Source: Akkermansiaceae bacterium (GTDB taxonomy: Bacteria > Verrucomicrobiota > Verrucomicrobiia > Verrucomicrobiales > Akkermansiaceae). Taken from it: a stretch of DNA of 42,871 nt. The notes below the pieces were generated by a model, which had not been told where the DNA came from, ran no database searches, and was given only the letters and a program-made list of their open reading frames with translations. The translations under genes were made by a program, and so were the position numbers. The stretch covers positions 1-42,871 of the forward strand of contig JAQWSX010000128.1 of assembly GCA_029242935.1 (NCBI GenBank), written 5' to 3'. Below, piece after piece: positions 8,691 through 17,687 of the stretch; the first letter of the stretch is position 1; each line of letters begins with the position of its first letter.

Positions 8691-10193
8691 TCAATTCCCT
8701 TTGGAGCGGGATGGCAGCAGTTGAGCGAAACTTGCCATTTGTCCCAAAGAATTTAGCGAGGTGTAAAAGAATCCTACAGGAAACGGAAGCAACAGGATTG
8801 CGGAAGGCCAATTTCCTTGAAGCGCGGCATCAATGACCACGAAGAGGAAGAAGAAACCAAAAAGGAGCTCCACGATCGGAGTGAGACTCTTGAGCGCCTT
8901 GTAGCGGCTTTTTTTAATTTGCATCTTCTTTTTTCCTTCGATGCCATACTTGGGAGTGCGGACAAATCCGGATTCGTGACCGATTATGGCCTCAATGACG
9001 GCCTTCGCATTGTTGACTGCCATTCCGATGCCTAGGGCAAGAAGAAGCGGAAGGTAGCAGATTTCACGCACCCAGGTCTTGGGGTTTACTGCACGTTGGG
9101 CCACGGCGTAGAAGATCACGATGGAGATAGATGAGAAAAAGAAAATAGGAAAGTGAATGAGTAGGTTCCCCCAAAAGCCGAACTCAGGACCCCATTCGTT
9201 TTTGGGGAAGATGAGAAAGCAAAGAGCGAACAGCGCAAGGTAGGCGAAGTTTGCGGTAAGGTGTGCGGTAGCTTCAAGTTTGACTGCGAGAGGGAACTTG
9301 CTGCGCCAGATGGAAGGAAGACATTTTTTACAGCATTGAATGGAGCCTTTTGTCCACCGGTGCTGCTGGTTTTTAAACCCGGCCATGTCGACTGGAAGTT
9401 CAGCGGGAGTTTCAACTTCCTTAAGAAAGATAAACTTCCAGCCCTTGAGTTGGGCGCGGTAGCTAAGGTCCATGTCCTCTGTAAGGGTGTCGTGCTCCCA
9501 GCCGCCGGCATCGACGATCGCTTGCTTGCGCCAGATTCCGCCGGTGCCGTTGAAAGTGAAGAAGCGTCCGGAGCGATTACGGGCGGTTTGCTCAAGCTCA
9601 AGGTGGCCGTCTAGGAAAAGGGCCTGAACGCGAGTTAGGGCGTTGTAGTTTCGATTGAGGTGCCCCCAGCGAGTCTGGACAAGAGCGATCTTGTCGTTGG
9701 TGAAGTGGTGAATGGTTTCCTGAAGAAGATCAGAATTCGGCACGAAGTCGGCGTCGAGGATAAGAATAAATTCACCATTGGCCTGTTTCATCCCATTTTC
9801 GAGGGCGCCAGCTTTGAACCCGGTGCGGTCGTTGCGGTGAAGGCACTCGGCGTCGAAGCCTTTTTCGCGAAGCCGGGCTGCTCCAGCGCGCGAAATTTCA
9901 ACAGTCTCGTCGGTCGAGTCATCAAGAATCTGGATTTCCATCTTTTCCTGAGGGTAGTCCAGGGCGGCAACGGCATCGAGAAGGCGGTCAACAACGTGCA
10001 TTTCATTGAAAACCGGAAGCTGAATGGTGACGAGGGGCATTGTTTCGAACTCGCAAGCAGGCATGGGGCGTTTGCGGCCGTGCTTAAAGTAGAGATAAAT
10101 AATGGTCAGGCGGTGGAATCCGTAACCGGCAAGGGCAAGAAGAACTGCCGTGTAAAGACCGAACCAGATCCAGGAAGAGACGTCGTTTGACAT
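8691..10193 (-). CDS. Cellulose-synthase-like GT2 membrane glycosyltransferase
   Basis: A 500-residue inner-membrane processive-type glycosyltransferase. One N-terminal membrane segment (about 10-30) precedes a cytosolic GT-A catalytic domain (about 52-290) with the family signatures: VTIQLPVFNE, the DDS of QILDDSTDE, the DAD of LILDADFVPN, TED in DTLTEDMDLSYRA, and QQHRWTKG, the Q(Q/R)xRW motif. Four or more C-terminal membrane helices follow. The architecture is that of bacterial CESA/CSLA-like enzymes, which make beta-linked glucans or mannans or add single sugars to lipids; the product cannot be read from the sequence. No BcsB, BcsC or PilZ domain is nearby, so a classic cellulose operon is not supported. 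The next gene downstream is the wall-modifying L,D-transpeptidase. Confidence 0.9.
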   Translation of the reverse strand: MSNDVSSWIWFGLYTAVLLALAGYGFHRLTIIYLYFKHGRKRPMPACEFETMPLVTIQLPVFNEMHVVDRLLDAVAALDYPQEKMEIQILDDSTDETVEISRAGAARLREKGFDAECLHRNDRTGFKAGALENGMKQANGEFILILDADFVPNSDLLQETIHHFTNDKIALVQTRWGHLNRNYNALTRVQALFLDGHLELEQTARNRSGRFFTFNGTGGIWRKQAIVDAGGWEHDTLTEDMDLSYRAQLKGWKFIFLKEVETPAELPVDMAGFKNQQHRWTKGSIQCCKKCLPSIWRSKFPLAVKLEATAHLTANFAYLALFALCFLIFPKNEWGPEFGFWGNLLIHFPIFFFSSISIVIFYAVAQRAVNPKTWVREICYLPLLLALGIGMAVNNAKAVIEAIIGHESGFVRTPKYGIEGKKKMQIKKSRYKALKSLTPIVELLFGFFFLFVVIDAALQGNWPSAILLLPFPVGFFYTSLNSLGQMASFAQLLPSRSKGN

Positions 10194-10375
10194 AAATTCT
10201 ATAGGTGAAATGTGTAAAGTGGGTAAATTTTAGGGGCCTAGACGGACTAACTAGTGAAAGCAACCCCCCTTGGCGTTGCAATAATCCGAGCTCTTGTCAA
10301 GACATTGAACGGGACTACCGTCCCTACGCCAATCCTTGGAAATTCTACATTTTTGGAGTTTTACTTAGAAAATCT

Positions 10376-10405
10376 CGACAAATGACCATTCCAAAGTTTT
10401 TGTCG
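10376..10405. repeat. Inverted repeat just upstream of the SMP-30 gene
   Basis: CGACAAA (10376-10382) and TTTGTCG (10399-10405) form a perfect 7-bp inverted repeat with a 16-bp gap, ending 4 bp before the ATG at 10410. It could be an operator or an RNA hairpin covering the ribosome binding region. There is no other evidence for function. Confidence 0.35.
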
Positions 10406-10409
10406 TTTC

Positions 10410-11258
10410 ATGACAATTGACCCAGTTGGGGAATTTCGTTCAGTATGGGGAGAGGGTCCGATTTGGTCCGGTGGACGCTTACTGTATGTCGATATTGAGT
10501 CACACAAGGTTGTTTCCTTCGAGCCAGAGAGCCGGAAAGAGAAGATTTGGGATGTGGGTCAGCGGGTTGGAATGGTGGTTCCAAGGAGATCCGGTGGCTT
10601 AGTGATTGCTGGCGATAAAGGTTTTGCTTTTCTTGACGAAAGAAATGGAGAGGTGGCGGCGATTGCCGATCCCGAACCGGAAAAAGAGAACAATCGTTTC
10701 AACGACGGGAAATGTGCGCCAGACGGGTATCTTTTTGCCGGGACGATCAGTTTGGTCAAAAATGAAGGTGATGCTGATCTTTACCGGCTGTCCCCTGATT
10801 TGGAGGTGACTAAGGCATATGGTCCAGTGACAAATTCGAATGGGATTGTTTGGTCTGCTGATGGTGGGACCTGTTACTACATAGATACTCCGACGAAGCA
10901 GGTGCTAGCTTTCGATTATTCCAGCGGCCTCTTAACGAATTCGCGTCGCGTGGTCGCGCTCAACCACCTTGATAGCTCACCTGATGGCATGGCTATTGAC
11001 GAAAACGGCCATCTTTGGATCGCTTTCTGTCATGGTGCCTGTGTAACCAGTTTTGATCCCGTGAGTGGCTACGAGGTCCAGCGGGTGAACTTACCCTGCC
11101 TAGAAACGACAGCTTGTGCCTTTGGCGGTCCGGATTTGAGAGATCTTTATGTGACCACCGGAGTTCATAAAACAGAAAAGGAGGAGCACGCGGGGAGGCT
11201 TTTTGTAATCAAAGGTCTTAGCGTAAAGGGCCAGCCGGCTCACCCTTTTGGTGGATGA
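10410..11258 (+). CDS. SMP-30/gluconolactonase/LRE family protein
   Basis: A predicted six-bladed beta-propeller lactonase of the SMP-30 family, which hydrolyses sugar lactones such as gluconolactone in oxidative sugar catabolism. The 282-residue protein has no signal peptide, so it is cytosolic. The metal-ligand motifs are present: E15 in WGEGPIW, the NRFNDGK motif near residue 94, TNSNGIVWSADG with the Asn ligand near 145, and SSPDGMAID with the Asp ligand near 200. The ending GRLFVIKGLSVKGQPAHPFGG is typical. It is a single gene with convergent or unrelated neighbours. Substrate identity cannot be told from the sequence. Confidence 0.92.
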   Translation: MTIDPVGEFRSVWGEGPIWSGGRLLYVDIESHKVVSFEPESRKEKIWDVGQRVGMVVPRRSGGLVIAGDKGFAFLDERNGEVAAIADPEPEKENNRFNDGKCAPDGYLFAGTISLVKNEGDADLYRLSPDLEVTKAYGPVTNSNGIVWSADGGTCYYIDTPTKQVLAFDYSSGLLTNSRRVVALNHLDSSPDGMAIDENGHLWIAFCHGACVTSFDPVSGYEVQRVNLPCLETTACAFGGPDLRDLYVTTGVHKTEKEEHAGRLFVIKGLSVKGQPAHPFGG

Positions 11259-11736
11259 ATTGATCCGGAAACGGCGCACAGACCAATGGGCTAGATCACC
11301 GGCCTTGAAACTAGAAGCTTTGGTCTCTTATCCGCTGATACGGCCTGAAGCGAGTGGGATGAGGGCAGTTTTCGAGGTGGCTCGGAAAACGTGAGGGAAT
11401 CTCATTGGCGTTTTGGTGTGAGAATTATCAAGAGAACCGATTTCTAAAGAAGGATCCTCATCGGTGACGATAGTTGAGTCTAGGTCAGATTTACTCAATG
11501 GTCTTGGATAGAAATTGTTTGATATGTCCGAGTTAGCGTTTTTCCAAGGTAGGGAAGATCGCGATTTAATTAGGGAAACCAAAATTCAGGGATATACAAT
11601 ATGTTGTACTAAAAATTAAAATAGATACCATATGAGGTTGTTTTGTTTGGGCTATCTTGCAGGCTGAAATTTTGGGAGTTATTCTCTCCACTCGTTTAAC
11701 GATCTATCTTCGATCCTAATTTTCATTCTCTGATTC
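11259..11736. other. Intergenic region upstream of smc
   Basis: 478 bp with no convincing gene. An 84-codon minus-strand frame (11328-11582) and a short plus-strand frame overlapping the SMP-30 stop look random. The region turns AT-rich at 11590-11640, where an inverted repeat TACAA-TATG-TTGTA (11595-11608) overlaps a weak promoter candidate TTGTAC (11604-11609), 16 bp, TACCAT (11626-11631), about 105 bp before the smc start. Confidence 0.4.
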
Positions 11737-14700
11737 ATGTATCTCAAATCTCTCGATATCCACGGCTTTAAGTCTTTTGCCGATAAGACCCGTTTTGAAT
11801 TCGCCGAAGGCGTTACTGGAATCGTGGGGCCAAATGGTTGCGGAAAGTCCAATGTTGTTGATGCCATCCGTTGGGTGCTCGGAGAGACTTCGGCCAAGGC
11901 GCTGCGAGGTGGCGAAATGGCAGATGTTATTTTTAATGGTTCCGAGAAACGAAAGAAGCTTGGCATGGCCGAGGTCACACTCACGCTTGCTGATTGTGAA
12001 GAAGCGCTGAAGACCGACTACAACGAGATCTCCATCACTCGGCGGGTCTATGCCGACGGGAAATCTGAGTTTCTTATTAATAACACCCGCTGCCGTCTCC
12101 GTGATATTGGGGATCTTTTCATGGACACTGGAATTGGTCGCTCGTCGTATTCCATTATGGAGCAGGGGAAGATCGATATGCTCCTGTCGGCTAAGCCAGA
12201 GGATCGTCGCCAGGTCTTTGAGGAGGCAGCAGGAATCACTAAGTCCAAAAAGGAGAAGAAGGACGCGCTCCGAAAGCTCGAATACACTGAAGGTAATCTA
12301 CTCCGCGTTTCGGATGTTCTTGCTGAACAGGAGCGCCGGATGAATTCACTCAAACGCCAGGTGTCCAAGGCCCGCCGTTACCAGGCACTCGCCAAGGATG
12401 TTACAATTCTCGATACTCATCTGAGTCATCGCGTGTGGGAGCGACTGACCGCTGAGAGGGCCGAACTCCTCACATCTTTATCCTCTCTCTTTAAGGGGCG
12501 CGATTCCATCGATCAGGATCTTCCTAAATTTGAATCCGCTGTCGTCGAAGCTCGCGACAAAGCCCAGGCGCTCGATTCGCAACTTTCTGGTCTTCGCCAG
12601 CGACTCTCAGACAAGAAGAATTCCATCTCAGCAGCCGAGAATCGGGTTGCTTTCAACAATGAGCGTAAAGGTGAACTCGCCGAGCGTCTTGAGCAGAACG
12701 AGAAAGACATCGAAGCCACCCAATCAAACCTCGCTGAGCAGGAGCAAACCCTACAACAGAGCCAGGCTGCTTTGCAGGATCTTGAGAAGAGGATTCAGGA
12801 CAAGGAAAGTCAGGCTCGTGAACGTCAGAATTCTGCGAATGGTTTGGCTCAGGAGCGTCTGGAGATTGAAAATCAACTGCGCCGGGCGCGGGCGGAGGCT
12901 AATTCGACACAACAGATTATCGCTAGTTCGCAAGCCAAGATCGAGAGCGCTCTGGGCCAGATGGAAGGCAATAAGGAGCGCATGAAGCAGCTTGAGGAGG
13001 AGGCTGAGCGACTTCGCAACGAGCAAATCAAGGCGGTCGCCGAGCGTGATCAGTTTCAGAAGCTTCTCGAAGAGCACCAGAAGACTTTACCTGGACTCGA
13101 GGAAGCTCGAGAGAAAATCCAGCGTGAATTTGAAGAAGTGCGGGGGGCATTGGACCTTGCGAGGAAAGCGGCTTCCGAAGCTCACCGCTCCTACTCACAA
13201 AAGAGCTCCCGACTCGATGTCTTGATGCAGCTAGTTGAAAGCGGCGAAGGTCTCGAGAAGGGAACACAGGCCGTCCTTAAGGGGCTCAATGATCCAGATC
13301 TTATCAAGCCCGGCTTAAGCGGCTTGTTGGGAGCTCAACTCAAAGCTCCAGACGAATATGCTGTCGCAGTTGAATCGGCCTTGTCTCAGTTTTTACAGGC
13401 CATCATCGTTCGTGATGAGGACTTAGCTGATTCGATTATTGATCGTCTTGTCGATGGTAAGAAAGGTAGCGCAGCGATTCTTCCTGAGAGTTTTCTGCCT
13501 GTTGCCGAGGGTAGCCAGATCGAGGCCTTGCCTGAAGGTGCTTCGGCGTGGGCTCTGGATGTGGTTACGGTTGATTCAAAGTTTACCGGTCTCATGGAAC
13601 GGCTTCTTTCCCGGGTTCTCATCGTGCCGGATCGCAGCACCGCGCTAAAGCTTCGCAAGGACTATCCGGACCTTTCGTTCGTGACCCGGAATGGCGAAAT
13701 ACTTACTCCTGAGGGAGTGCTCCGTGGTGGGTCGAGCGGAGGAAAAGATAGTTCCCTTCTCAAGCGTCGGAATGAAATCGAAGCGCTTGTTATTGAAGTG
13801 AAAAAGTTGGCTGACGAGGAAAAAGTGGCCGAACAAGAGATTCTTGATTGTGAGACGCGGACAAAGGAGCTGCGCGAAGAGCTGGAGCAAGCGAAGGATA
13901 GGTTGCAGCGTCATCGTGTCGAGGATTCAACCTTTCAAGGTCAATTGAAGCTCGCCAAGCGTGAGGCCGATGCGATCGAATCGAAAGTTGCCAATAACAA
14001 GTGGGAGCGTGAAGAATTAGGTGGTCGTGAAAAGACGGCGACAGACAGCCGATCCGCATTGGAAAATGAATTAACCCGCGCGCGCGAGCGACTGACCGCG
14101 TTGGAAGACGATTCCCGTAAATTTTCTGTTCGGGCCGAGGAAGCAATCAAACGTGAAAATGAAGCTCGCGAACAATTGAGTGAAGCCCGGACTGCGCTTG
14201 CGGTTGAGAAACAGGCCCGTGACTCCGCAGCTCGTGAGCAGGATCCAATGAGTCGTCGGATTCGTGAGCTGGCTGAGTTGAACGAGCGCCGTAAAAGCGA
14301 AATTTCTTCAGCCCGCGAGAGAATTACAAAGGGTGATGGCGAGAACGAAGCGCTCGTTACGGAGATGGAATCTTATCGCAGTGAAGTCGCCAACCTTACC
14401 GAGGAGCTCAGTCATGCTGACGAGCAAAGAAAAGGATTTGCGAGGGGTATTGAAGAGGCTGAGGCCGCTTTCTCCGAGGTTCGAAGCAAGCAAAATAAGG
14501 CCCTGAATCAGATTAGCAAAGAAGAGGTGGCTTGCACCAAGTTGGATCTGCGACTTGAGAATCTCGTTGAGTCTACGATGGAGCGTCACCAGGTTGATCT
14601 TGCCCATTTCCGACCCGATGCACACGTTCTGATTGCTTGCATCAATGATCGCAAGGAGGTCGAGAAGAAGAGCAGGTCCCGAAAGGTCTTTGAGGTTCAG

Positions 14701-15534
14701 TCGAAGGTTGATGGGGAAGAAGTTCCCGATAAAGAAATCGAAATCAGTGCGAAGACCGAGTTAGACGAGAGGGCCGATGAAAAATCCGTCATGGAGATTC
14801 TCGAAGGTGAAGGGCCGGATTGGGAATTCGTTGAAGCAATTGTAGCCGACTTGAAACGCCGCCTTGATTCGATGGGACCGGTCAATCTCGATGCTATCGA
14901 GGAATTCGATGAGTTAGAGGAACGCCATAACTTTACTAAGAACCAGCATGATGACCTTGTGAATTCAAAGGAGAAGCTGTTGGAAATTATCGAGCGGATC
15001 AACATCGAGTCTGAGCGCCTGTTTGCCGAGACCTTCCACGCGGTGAGTAAGAACTTTAAATCGATGTTTAAGCGTCTCTTTGGTGATAAGGCGACTGCTG
15101 ATCTGATCCTCCAGGATGAGAGCGATCCACTTGAGTGTGGTATCGAAGTGATTGCCAAACCCCCAGGTAAGAAATTACAATCGATCTCGCTGATGTCAGG
15201 TGGAGAACGCTCGATGACGGCAGTGGCGCTGCTCTTCTCGATCTACATGGTCAAGCCTAGTCCCTTCTGTGTGTTGGACGAGCTTGATGCTCCGCTCGAC
15301 GAGTCGAATATCGGGCGATTCCTGAAAGTCCTCGACGCGTTCATTGACCAGAGTCAGTTCATTATCGTAACTCACTCCAAACGAACCATGGAGCGTGCCG
15401 ACGTAATGTATGGTGTGACCATGGAAGAGTTTGGTGTTTCTAAGCCGGTGGGTGTGCGTCTTACCAATGGAGTAGATAAATCAGGTGACACCAAGTCTGA
15501 GGCGCAAAAAGAAGCACTAAAACTGGACTCTTAA
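11737..15534 (+). CDS. smc: Chromosome segregation ATPase SMC
   Basis: The bacterial condensin core subunit, which extrudes and organises chromosomal DNA with ScpA and ScpB. The 1265-residue protein has an ABC-type head half (Walker A GPNGCGKSN at 31-39), a long coiled coil, a hinge domain at about 520-660 (SGLLGAQLKAPDEYAVAVE and LTPEGVLRGGSSGGK), a return coiled coil, and the second head half with the signature LMSGGERSMTAVALL near 1151 and Walker B FCVLDELDAPLDE near 1179. It is longer than the roughly 1190-residue B. subtilis protein. Much of the excess is a charged stretch at about 958-1028, between MERHQVDL and the PVNLDAIEEF motif. scpA and scpB are not in the window. The start is at MYLKSLDIHGFKSFADKT, the standard SMC opening. 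Confidence 0.97.
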   Translation: MYLKSLDIHGFKSFADKTRFEFAEGVTGIVGPNGCGKSNVVDAIRWVLGETSAKALRGGEMADVIFNGSEKRKKLGMAEVTLTLADCEEALKTDYNEISITRRVYADGKSEFLINNTRCRLRDIGDLFMDTGIGRSSYSIMEQGKIDMLLSAKPEDRRQVFEEAAGITKSKKEKKDALRKLEYTEGNLLRVSDVLAEQERRMNSLKRQVSKARRYQALAKDVTILDTHLSHRVWERLTAERAELLTSLSSLFKGRDSIDQDLPKFESAVVEARDKAQALDSQLSGLRQRLSDKKNSISAAENRVAFNNERKGELAERLEQNEKDIEATQSNLAEQEQTLQQSQAALQDLEKRIQDKESQARERQNSANGLAQERLEIENQLRRARAEANSTQQIIASSQAKIESALGQMEGNKERMKQLEEEAERLRNEQIKAVAERDQFQKLLEEHQKTLPGLEEAREKIQREFEEVRGALDLARKAASEAHRSYSQKSSRLDVLMQLVESGEGLEKGTQAVLKGLNDPDLIKPGLSGLLGAQLKAPDEYAVAVESALSQFLQAIIVRDEDLADSIIDRLVDGKKGSAAILPESFLPVAEGSQIEALPEGASAWALDVVTVDSKFTGLMERLLSRVLIVPDRSTALKLRKDYPDLSFVTRNGEILTPEGVLRGGSSGGKDSSLLKRRNEIEALVIEVKKLADEEKVAEQEILDCETRTKELREELEQAKDRLQRHRVEDSTFQGQLKLAKREADAIESKVANNKWEREELGGREKTATDSRSALENELTRARERLTALEDDSRKFSVRAEEAIKRENEAREQLSEARTALAVEKQARDSAAREQDPMSRRIRELAELNERRKSEISSARERITKGDGENEALVTEMESYRSEVANLTEELSHADEQRKGFARGIEEAEAAFSEVRSKQNKALNQISKEEVACTKLDLRLENLVESTMERHQVDLAHFRPDAHVLIACINDRKEVEKKSRSRKVFEVQSKVDGEEVPDKEIEISAKTELDERADEKSVMEILEGEGPDWEFVEAIVADLKRRLDSMGPVNLDAIEEFDELEERHNFTKNQHDDLVNSKEKLLEIIERINIESERLFAETFHAVSKNFKSMFKRLFGDKATADLILQDESDPLECGIEVIAKPPGKKLQSISLMSGGERSMTAVALLFSIYMVKPSPFCVLDELDAPLDESNIGRFLKVLDAFIDQSQFIIVTHSKRTMERADVMYGVTMEEFGVSKPVGVRLTNGVDKSGDTKSEAQKEALKLDS

Positions 15535-15538
15535 AGCA

Positions 15539-16084
15539 ATGGTTCCGCCGCCCATGCCGGAAGATCCGCGTGACACTCGTCAACTCAATCTCCTAGTTGT
15601 CTTTTATTACGTTTACATGGGCCTCCAAGTTGCTGGCTTGGCCTTTTTGGGCCTACGTTACTTCATCGCACAGTCGGTTATTAGAGTGATTGGTGAGTTT
15701 ACGAAGAGTGAGACGCCGAGCGTTGAAAAAGTGGAAGCTGGGTCTTTCCCTGATGGTGAATCAATTCCGCCGGAAACGGAGGTTCGTTCAGTTGAGGTCG
15801 TTCAATCTTCTGAGGTGAAAGTGAATATCGAAGATTTTTTTCTGGGCTTTAAAAATCTCTTTATGGCCTTTGATGTGATTAGCGCCGTTTTTCTGGTCGT
15901 ATACGTGGTGTTCAATTTCCTCGCGGCCCGGTCTATCAGTCAGCGGAGAGGGCGGGTCTTCTCGATGGTAGTAGCAGGCTTTAACTGCTTCAGCTTCCCG
16001 CTCGGAACTGCTCTGGGTGTTTTTACTTTGATTGTGTTGAGCCGCCATACGGTAATGAACAGCTATGGGTTAAGGGCTGGTTAG
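15539..16084 (+). CDS. Hypothetical small membrane protein
   Basis: A 181-residue protein with an N-terminal membrane helix (about 18-43), a soluble proline- and glutamate-rich segment (about 55-98), and two C-terminal membrane helices (about 106-130 and 140-165, with FPLGTALGVFTLIVLSR). The C-terminal wording, a glycine/phenylalanine-rich helix followed by VFTLIVLSRHTVMNSY, recurs in many bacterial proteins of unknown function. It starts 4 bp after the smc stop and is therefore probably co-transcribed with smc. Its stop overlaps the stop of the convergent GT2 gene (shared bases 16081-16084). Confidence 0.75.
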   Translation: MVPPPMPEDPRDTRQLNLLVVFYYVYMGLQVAGLAFLGLRYFIAQSVIRVIGEFTKSETPSVEKVEAGSFPDGESIPPETEVRSVEVVQSSEVKVNIEDFFLGFKNLFMAFDVISAVFLVVYVVFNFLAARSISQRRGRVFSMVVAGFNCFSFPLGTALGVFTLIVLSRHTVMNSYGLRAG

Positions 16085-16788
16085 TCCCGCTGATCGTACC
16101 AATATTCGTTCGCGATTTTTTCATCGCCTCCATCGAAGACCCGCTTCAAAAAGTTGCGGTCCCGAACTAGGTGCCAGTCGCCATATTGATCGAATTTTCG
16201 ACATGAGGTGACTAAAGGAGCACTCCAAACAGTTCCCCATTTTTTGCAGATAGTTTTCCCATAATCTCGGAGTCGAACCGCAAAGTCTACGTCTTCGATG
16301 GTGACAAAATCCGGATTGAAACCGTTGATGGCCTCAAAGGCACTCCGGGTGGTCCAGAAGGCAGCAAAGGAAAGGCGATATCTGGCAAGGTAGGGCATAG
16401 CCATCAGTGCGCTACAAACGATTCCCAGTGACCAGCGTTCTGGGAGGACGAAAGCTCCACCTCCAATGATCTTTTGTTCCAATTTTTCGACCACGATCCG
16501 AAGGAAGTGCGGGTGCAATCGTGAATCAGCATCGACAGTGACAATGATGTCGCCGGTGGATGCCTTGAAGCCGGCGTTGCGAATACGGGCTAGGTTTTTA
16601 GCCTCTTCACGAGCGATGATTGCCCCGGCTTTGCGGGCAATTTCCTCCGTGCGGTCGTGACAGCGGTTGAGCACAACTACCACTTCAACCTCGCAGGGGC
16701 AAATTTTGGCAGACTTTGCGACTGCGGCAAGCCCGCCGGGGAGGTATTCCTCTTCGTTATGAGCAGGTATGATGACGGAGATCTTCAT
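16081..16788 (-). CDS. GT2 family glycosyltransferase
   Basis: A 235-residue single-domain GT-A glycosyltransferase. It starts MKISVIIPAHNEEEYLPGGL, the classic nucleotide-sugar-binding opening, and continues with VVLNRCHDRT, the metal-binding VTVDADSRLHPHFL, and IEDVDFAVRLRDYG, the catalytic-base region. There is no clear transmembrane helix, though MAMPYLARYRLSFAAFW is hydrophobic and may contact the membrane. A longer frame from 16938 exists but the extra 50 residues do not look like protein and would overlap the divergent gene; the ATG at 16786-16788 is the natural start. Acceptor and donor sugar are unknown. It diverges from the MYG1-like gene with only 41 bp between starts. Confidence 0.9.
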   Translation of the reverse strand: MKISVIIPAHNEEEYLPGGLAAVAKSAKICPCEVEVVVVLNRCHDRTEEIARKAGAIIAREEAKNLARIRNAGFKASTGDIIVTVDADSRLHPHFLRIVVEKLEQKIIGGGAFVLPERWSLGIVCSALMAMPYLARYRLSFAAFWTTRSAFEAINGFNPDFVTIEDVDFAVRLRDYGKTICKKWGTVWSAPLVTSCRKFDQYGDWHLVRDRNFLKRVFDGGDEKIANEYWYDQRD

Positions 16789-16810
16789 TCGTGATTGAGC
16801 ATCGCTTCGA

Positions 16811-16829
16811 GGGAGGTTACCTCCGTCCC
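16811..16829 (+). promoter_or_regulatory. Shine-Dalgarno inside a small hairpin before the MYG1-like gene
   Basis: GGGAGG lies 13 nt before the ATG at 16830 and is the only purine-rich site that could serve it. It is part of GGAGG-TTA-CCTCC, a self-complementary sequence, with a further GTCCC able to extend pairing to GGGA. The pairing would hide the ribosome binding site. Confidence 0.4.
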
Positions 16830-17687
16830 ATGATTCGACAAATCGTAGTTCATCCGGGTGGAGCTCATAAAGATGATTTTTTGGCCTGTGCACTCCTGAT
16901 CGCGGAACATGGGGTTTCCATTTTTCGGCGTGAGCCAAGTGAGGAGGATCTTTCTGATGCCACGATCATAGTGGTGGATGTCGGTTTGGAGTGGGACGAA
17001 TCGAAGATGAACTTTGATCATCACCAATTTCCCCGTGACGCCGAACCGCTTTGCGCATTAAGTCTAGTTTTGAAGCACCTGGGGCTTTATGAGGAGACTC
17101 GAAAATTTTGCGATTGGTTGGAGGTGGCCGAATATATCGATACCCGTGGTCCCAACGAGACAGCTAAGTGGCTCGGTGTAGAACGCGAAGCGATGTCAAA
17201 ATTAAATTCACCCGTCGATATCACCTTGCTTCGCCGCTTTGCGTCGTCGAACGAACACCAGCCCGGGCAGCCGATTTACGAGGTAATGAAAATGGTCGGC
17301 GAGGATTTGATCAGCTTCGTTCGGGGGATGAAAGCACGGCTTGCGTTCATTGCGGAACACAGTGAAATGTGGAATATAGCGGGCGGTAAAAAAGCTCTCT
17401 TTTTACCCCGGACCAATCCGCTTCCCGATGAGACTTCGATGGGAATGGGTCGTTACGTAGAAGATATCGGATTGGAGGAGGAGGTAGTTGCCTTGGTCTA
17501 CCCGGATCGGAGGGGAGAGGGTTATGGGCTTTCCAGATTTAACGACGACAAGCGTATGGAATTCACCAGAATCAGTGATGAAATGGACGTTCATTTTGCG
17601 CATAATAAGGGCTTCATCGCAAAGACTTCATCTGCTGATACCAATCGTTTGAAAACTCTGCTTGATCAGTCTTGGGTCGGGTCTTGA
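16830..17687 (+). CDS. MYG1-like (UPF0160 / DHH-like) metal-dependent hydrolase
   Basis: A 285-residue protein resembling the MYG1 family, DHH-like metal-dependent phosphoesterases; eukaryotic MYG1 is reported to be an exonuclease. The N-terminal VVHPGGAHKDDFLACALLI corresponds to the family's H-x-G-x-x-H-x-D-E motif (here DD), followed by IIVVDVGLEWDES and the DHH-type motif FDHHQFP. The second half holds VYPDRRGEGYGLSRFNDD, the usual C-terminal region. The start chosen is the ATG at 16830 (MIRQIVVHPGG); an earlier ATG at 16791 adds 13 unconvincing residues and abuts the divergent gene. The assignment rests on motif pattern only. recF follows 132 bp downstream on the same strand. Confidence 0.75.
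   Translation: MIRQIVVHPGGAHKDDFLACALLIAEHGVSIFRREPSEEDLSDATIIVVDVGLEWDESKMNFDHHQFPRDAEPLCALSLVLKHLGLYEETRKFCDWLEVAEYIDTRGPNETAKWLGVEREAMSKLNSPVDITLLRRFASSNEHQPGQPIYEVMKMVGEDLISFVRGMKARLAFIAEHSEMWNIAGGKKALFLPRTNPLPDETSMGMGRYVEDIGLEEEVVALVYPDRRGEGYGLSRFNDDKRMEFTRISDEMDVHFAHNKGFIAKTSSADTNRLKTLLDQSWVGS

Noticed and set aside
11250-11396. A 48-codon plus-strand frame from a GTG overlapping the SMP-30 stop (reads ... LEALVSYPLIRPEASGMRAV ...).
   Set aside because: Too short to separate from chance, with no ribosome binding site and no recognised family.
16789-16938. Extended GT2 start adding 50 residues.
   Set aside because: It would overlap the divergent MYG1-like gene; the GT-A fold begins at MKISVIIPAHNEE.
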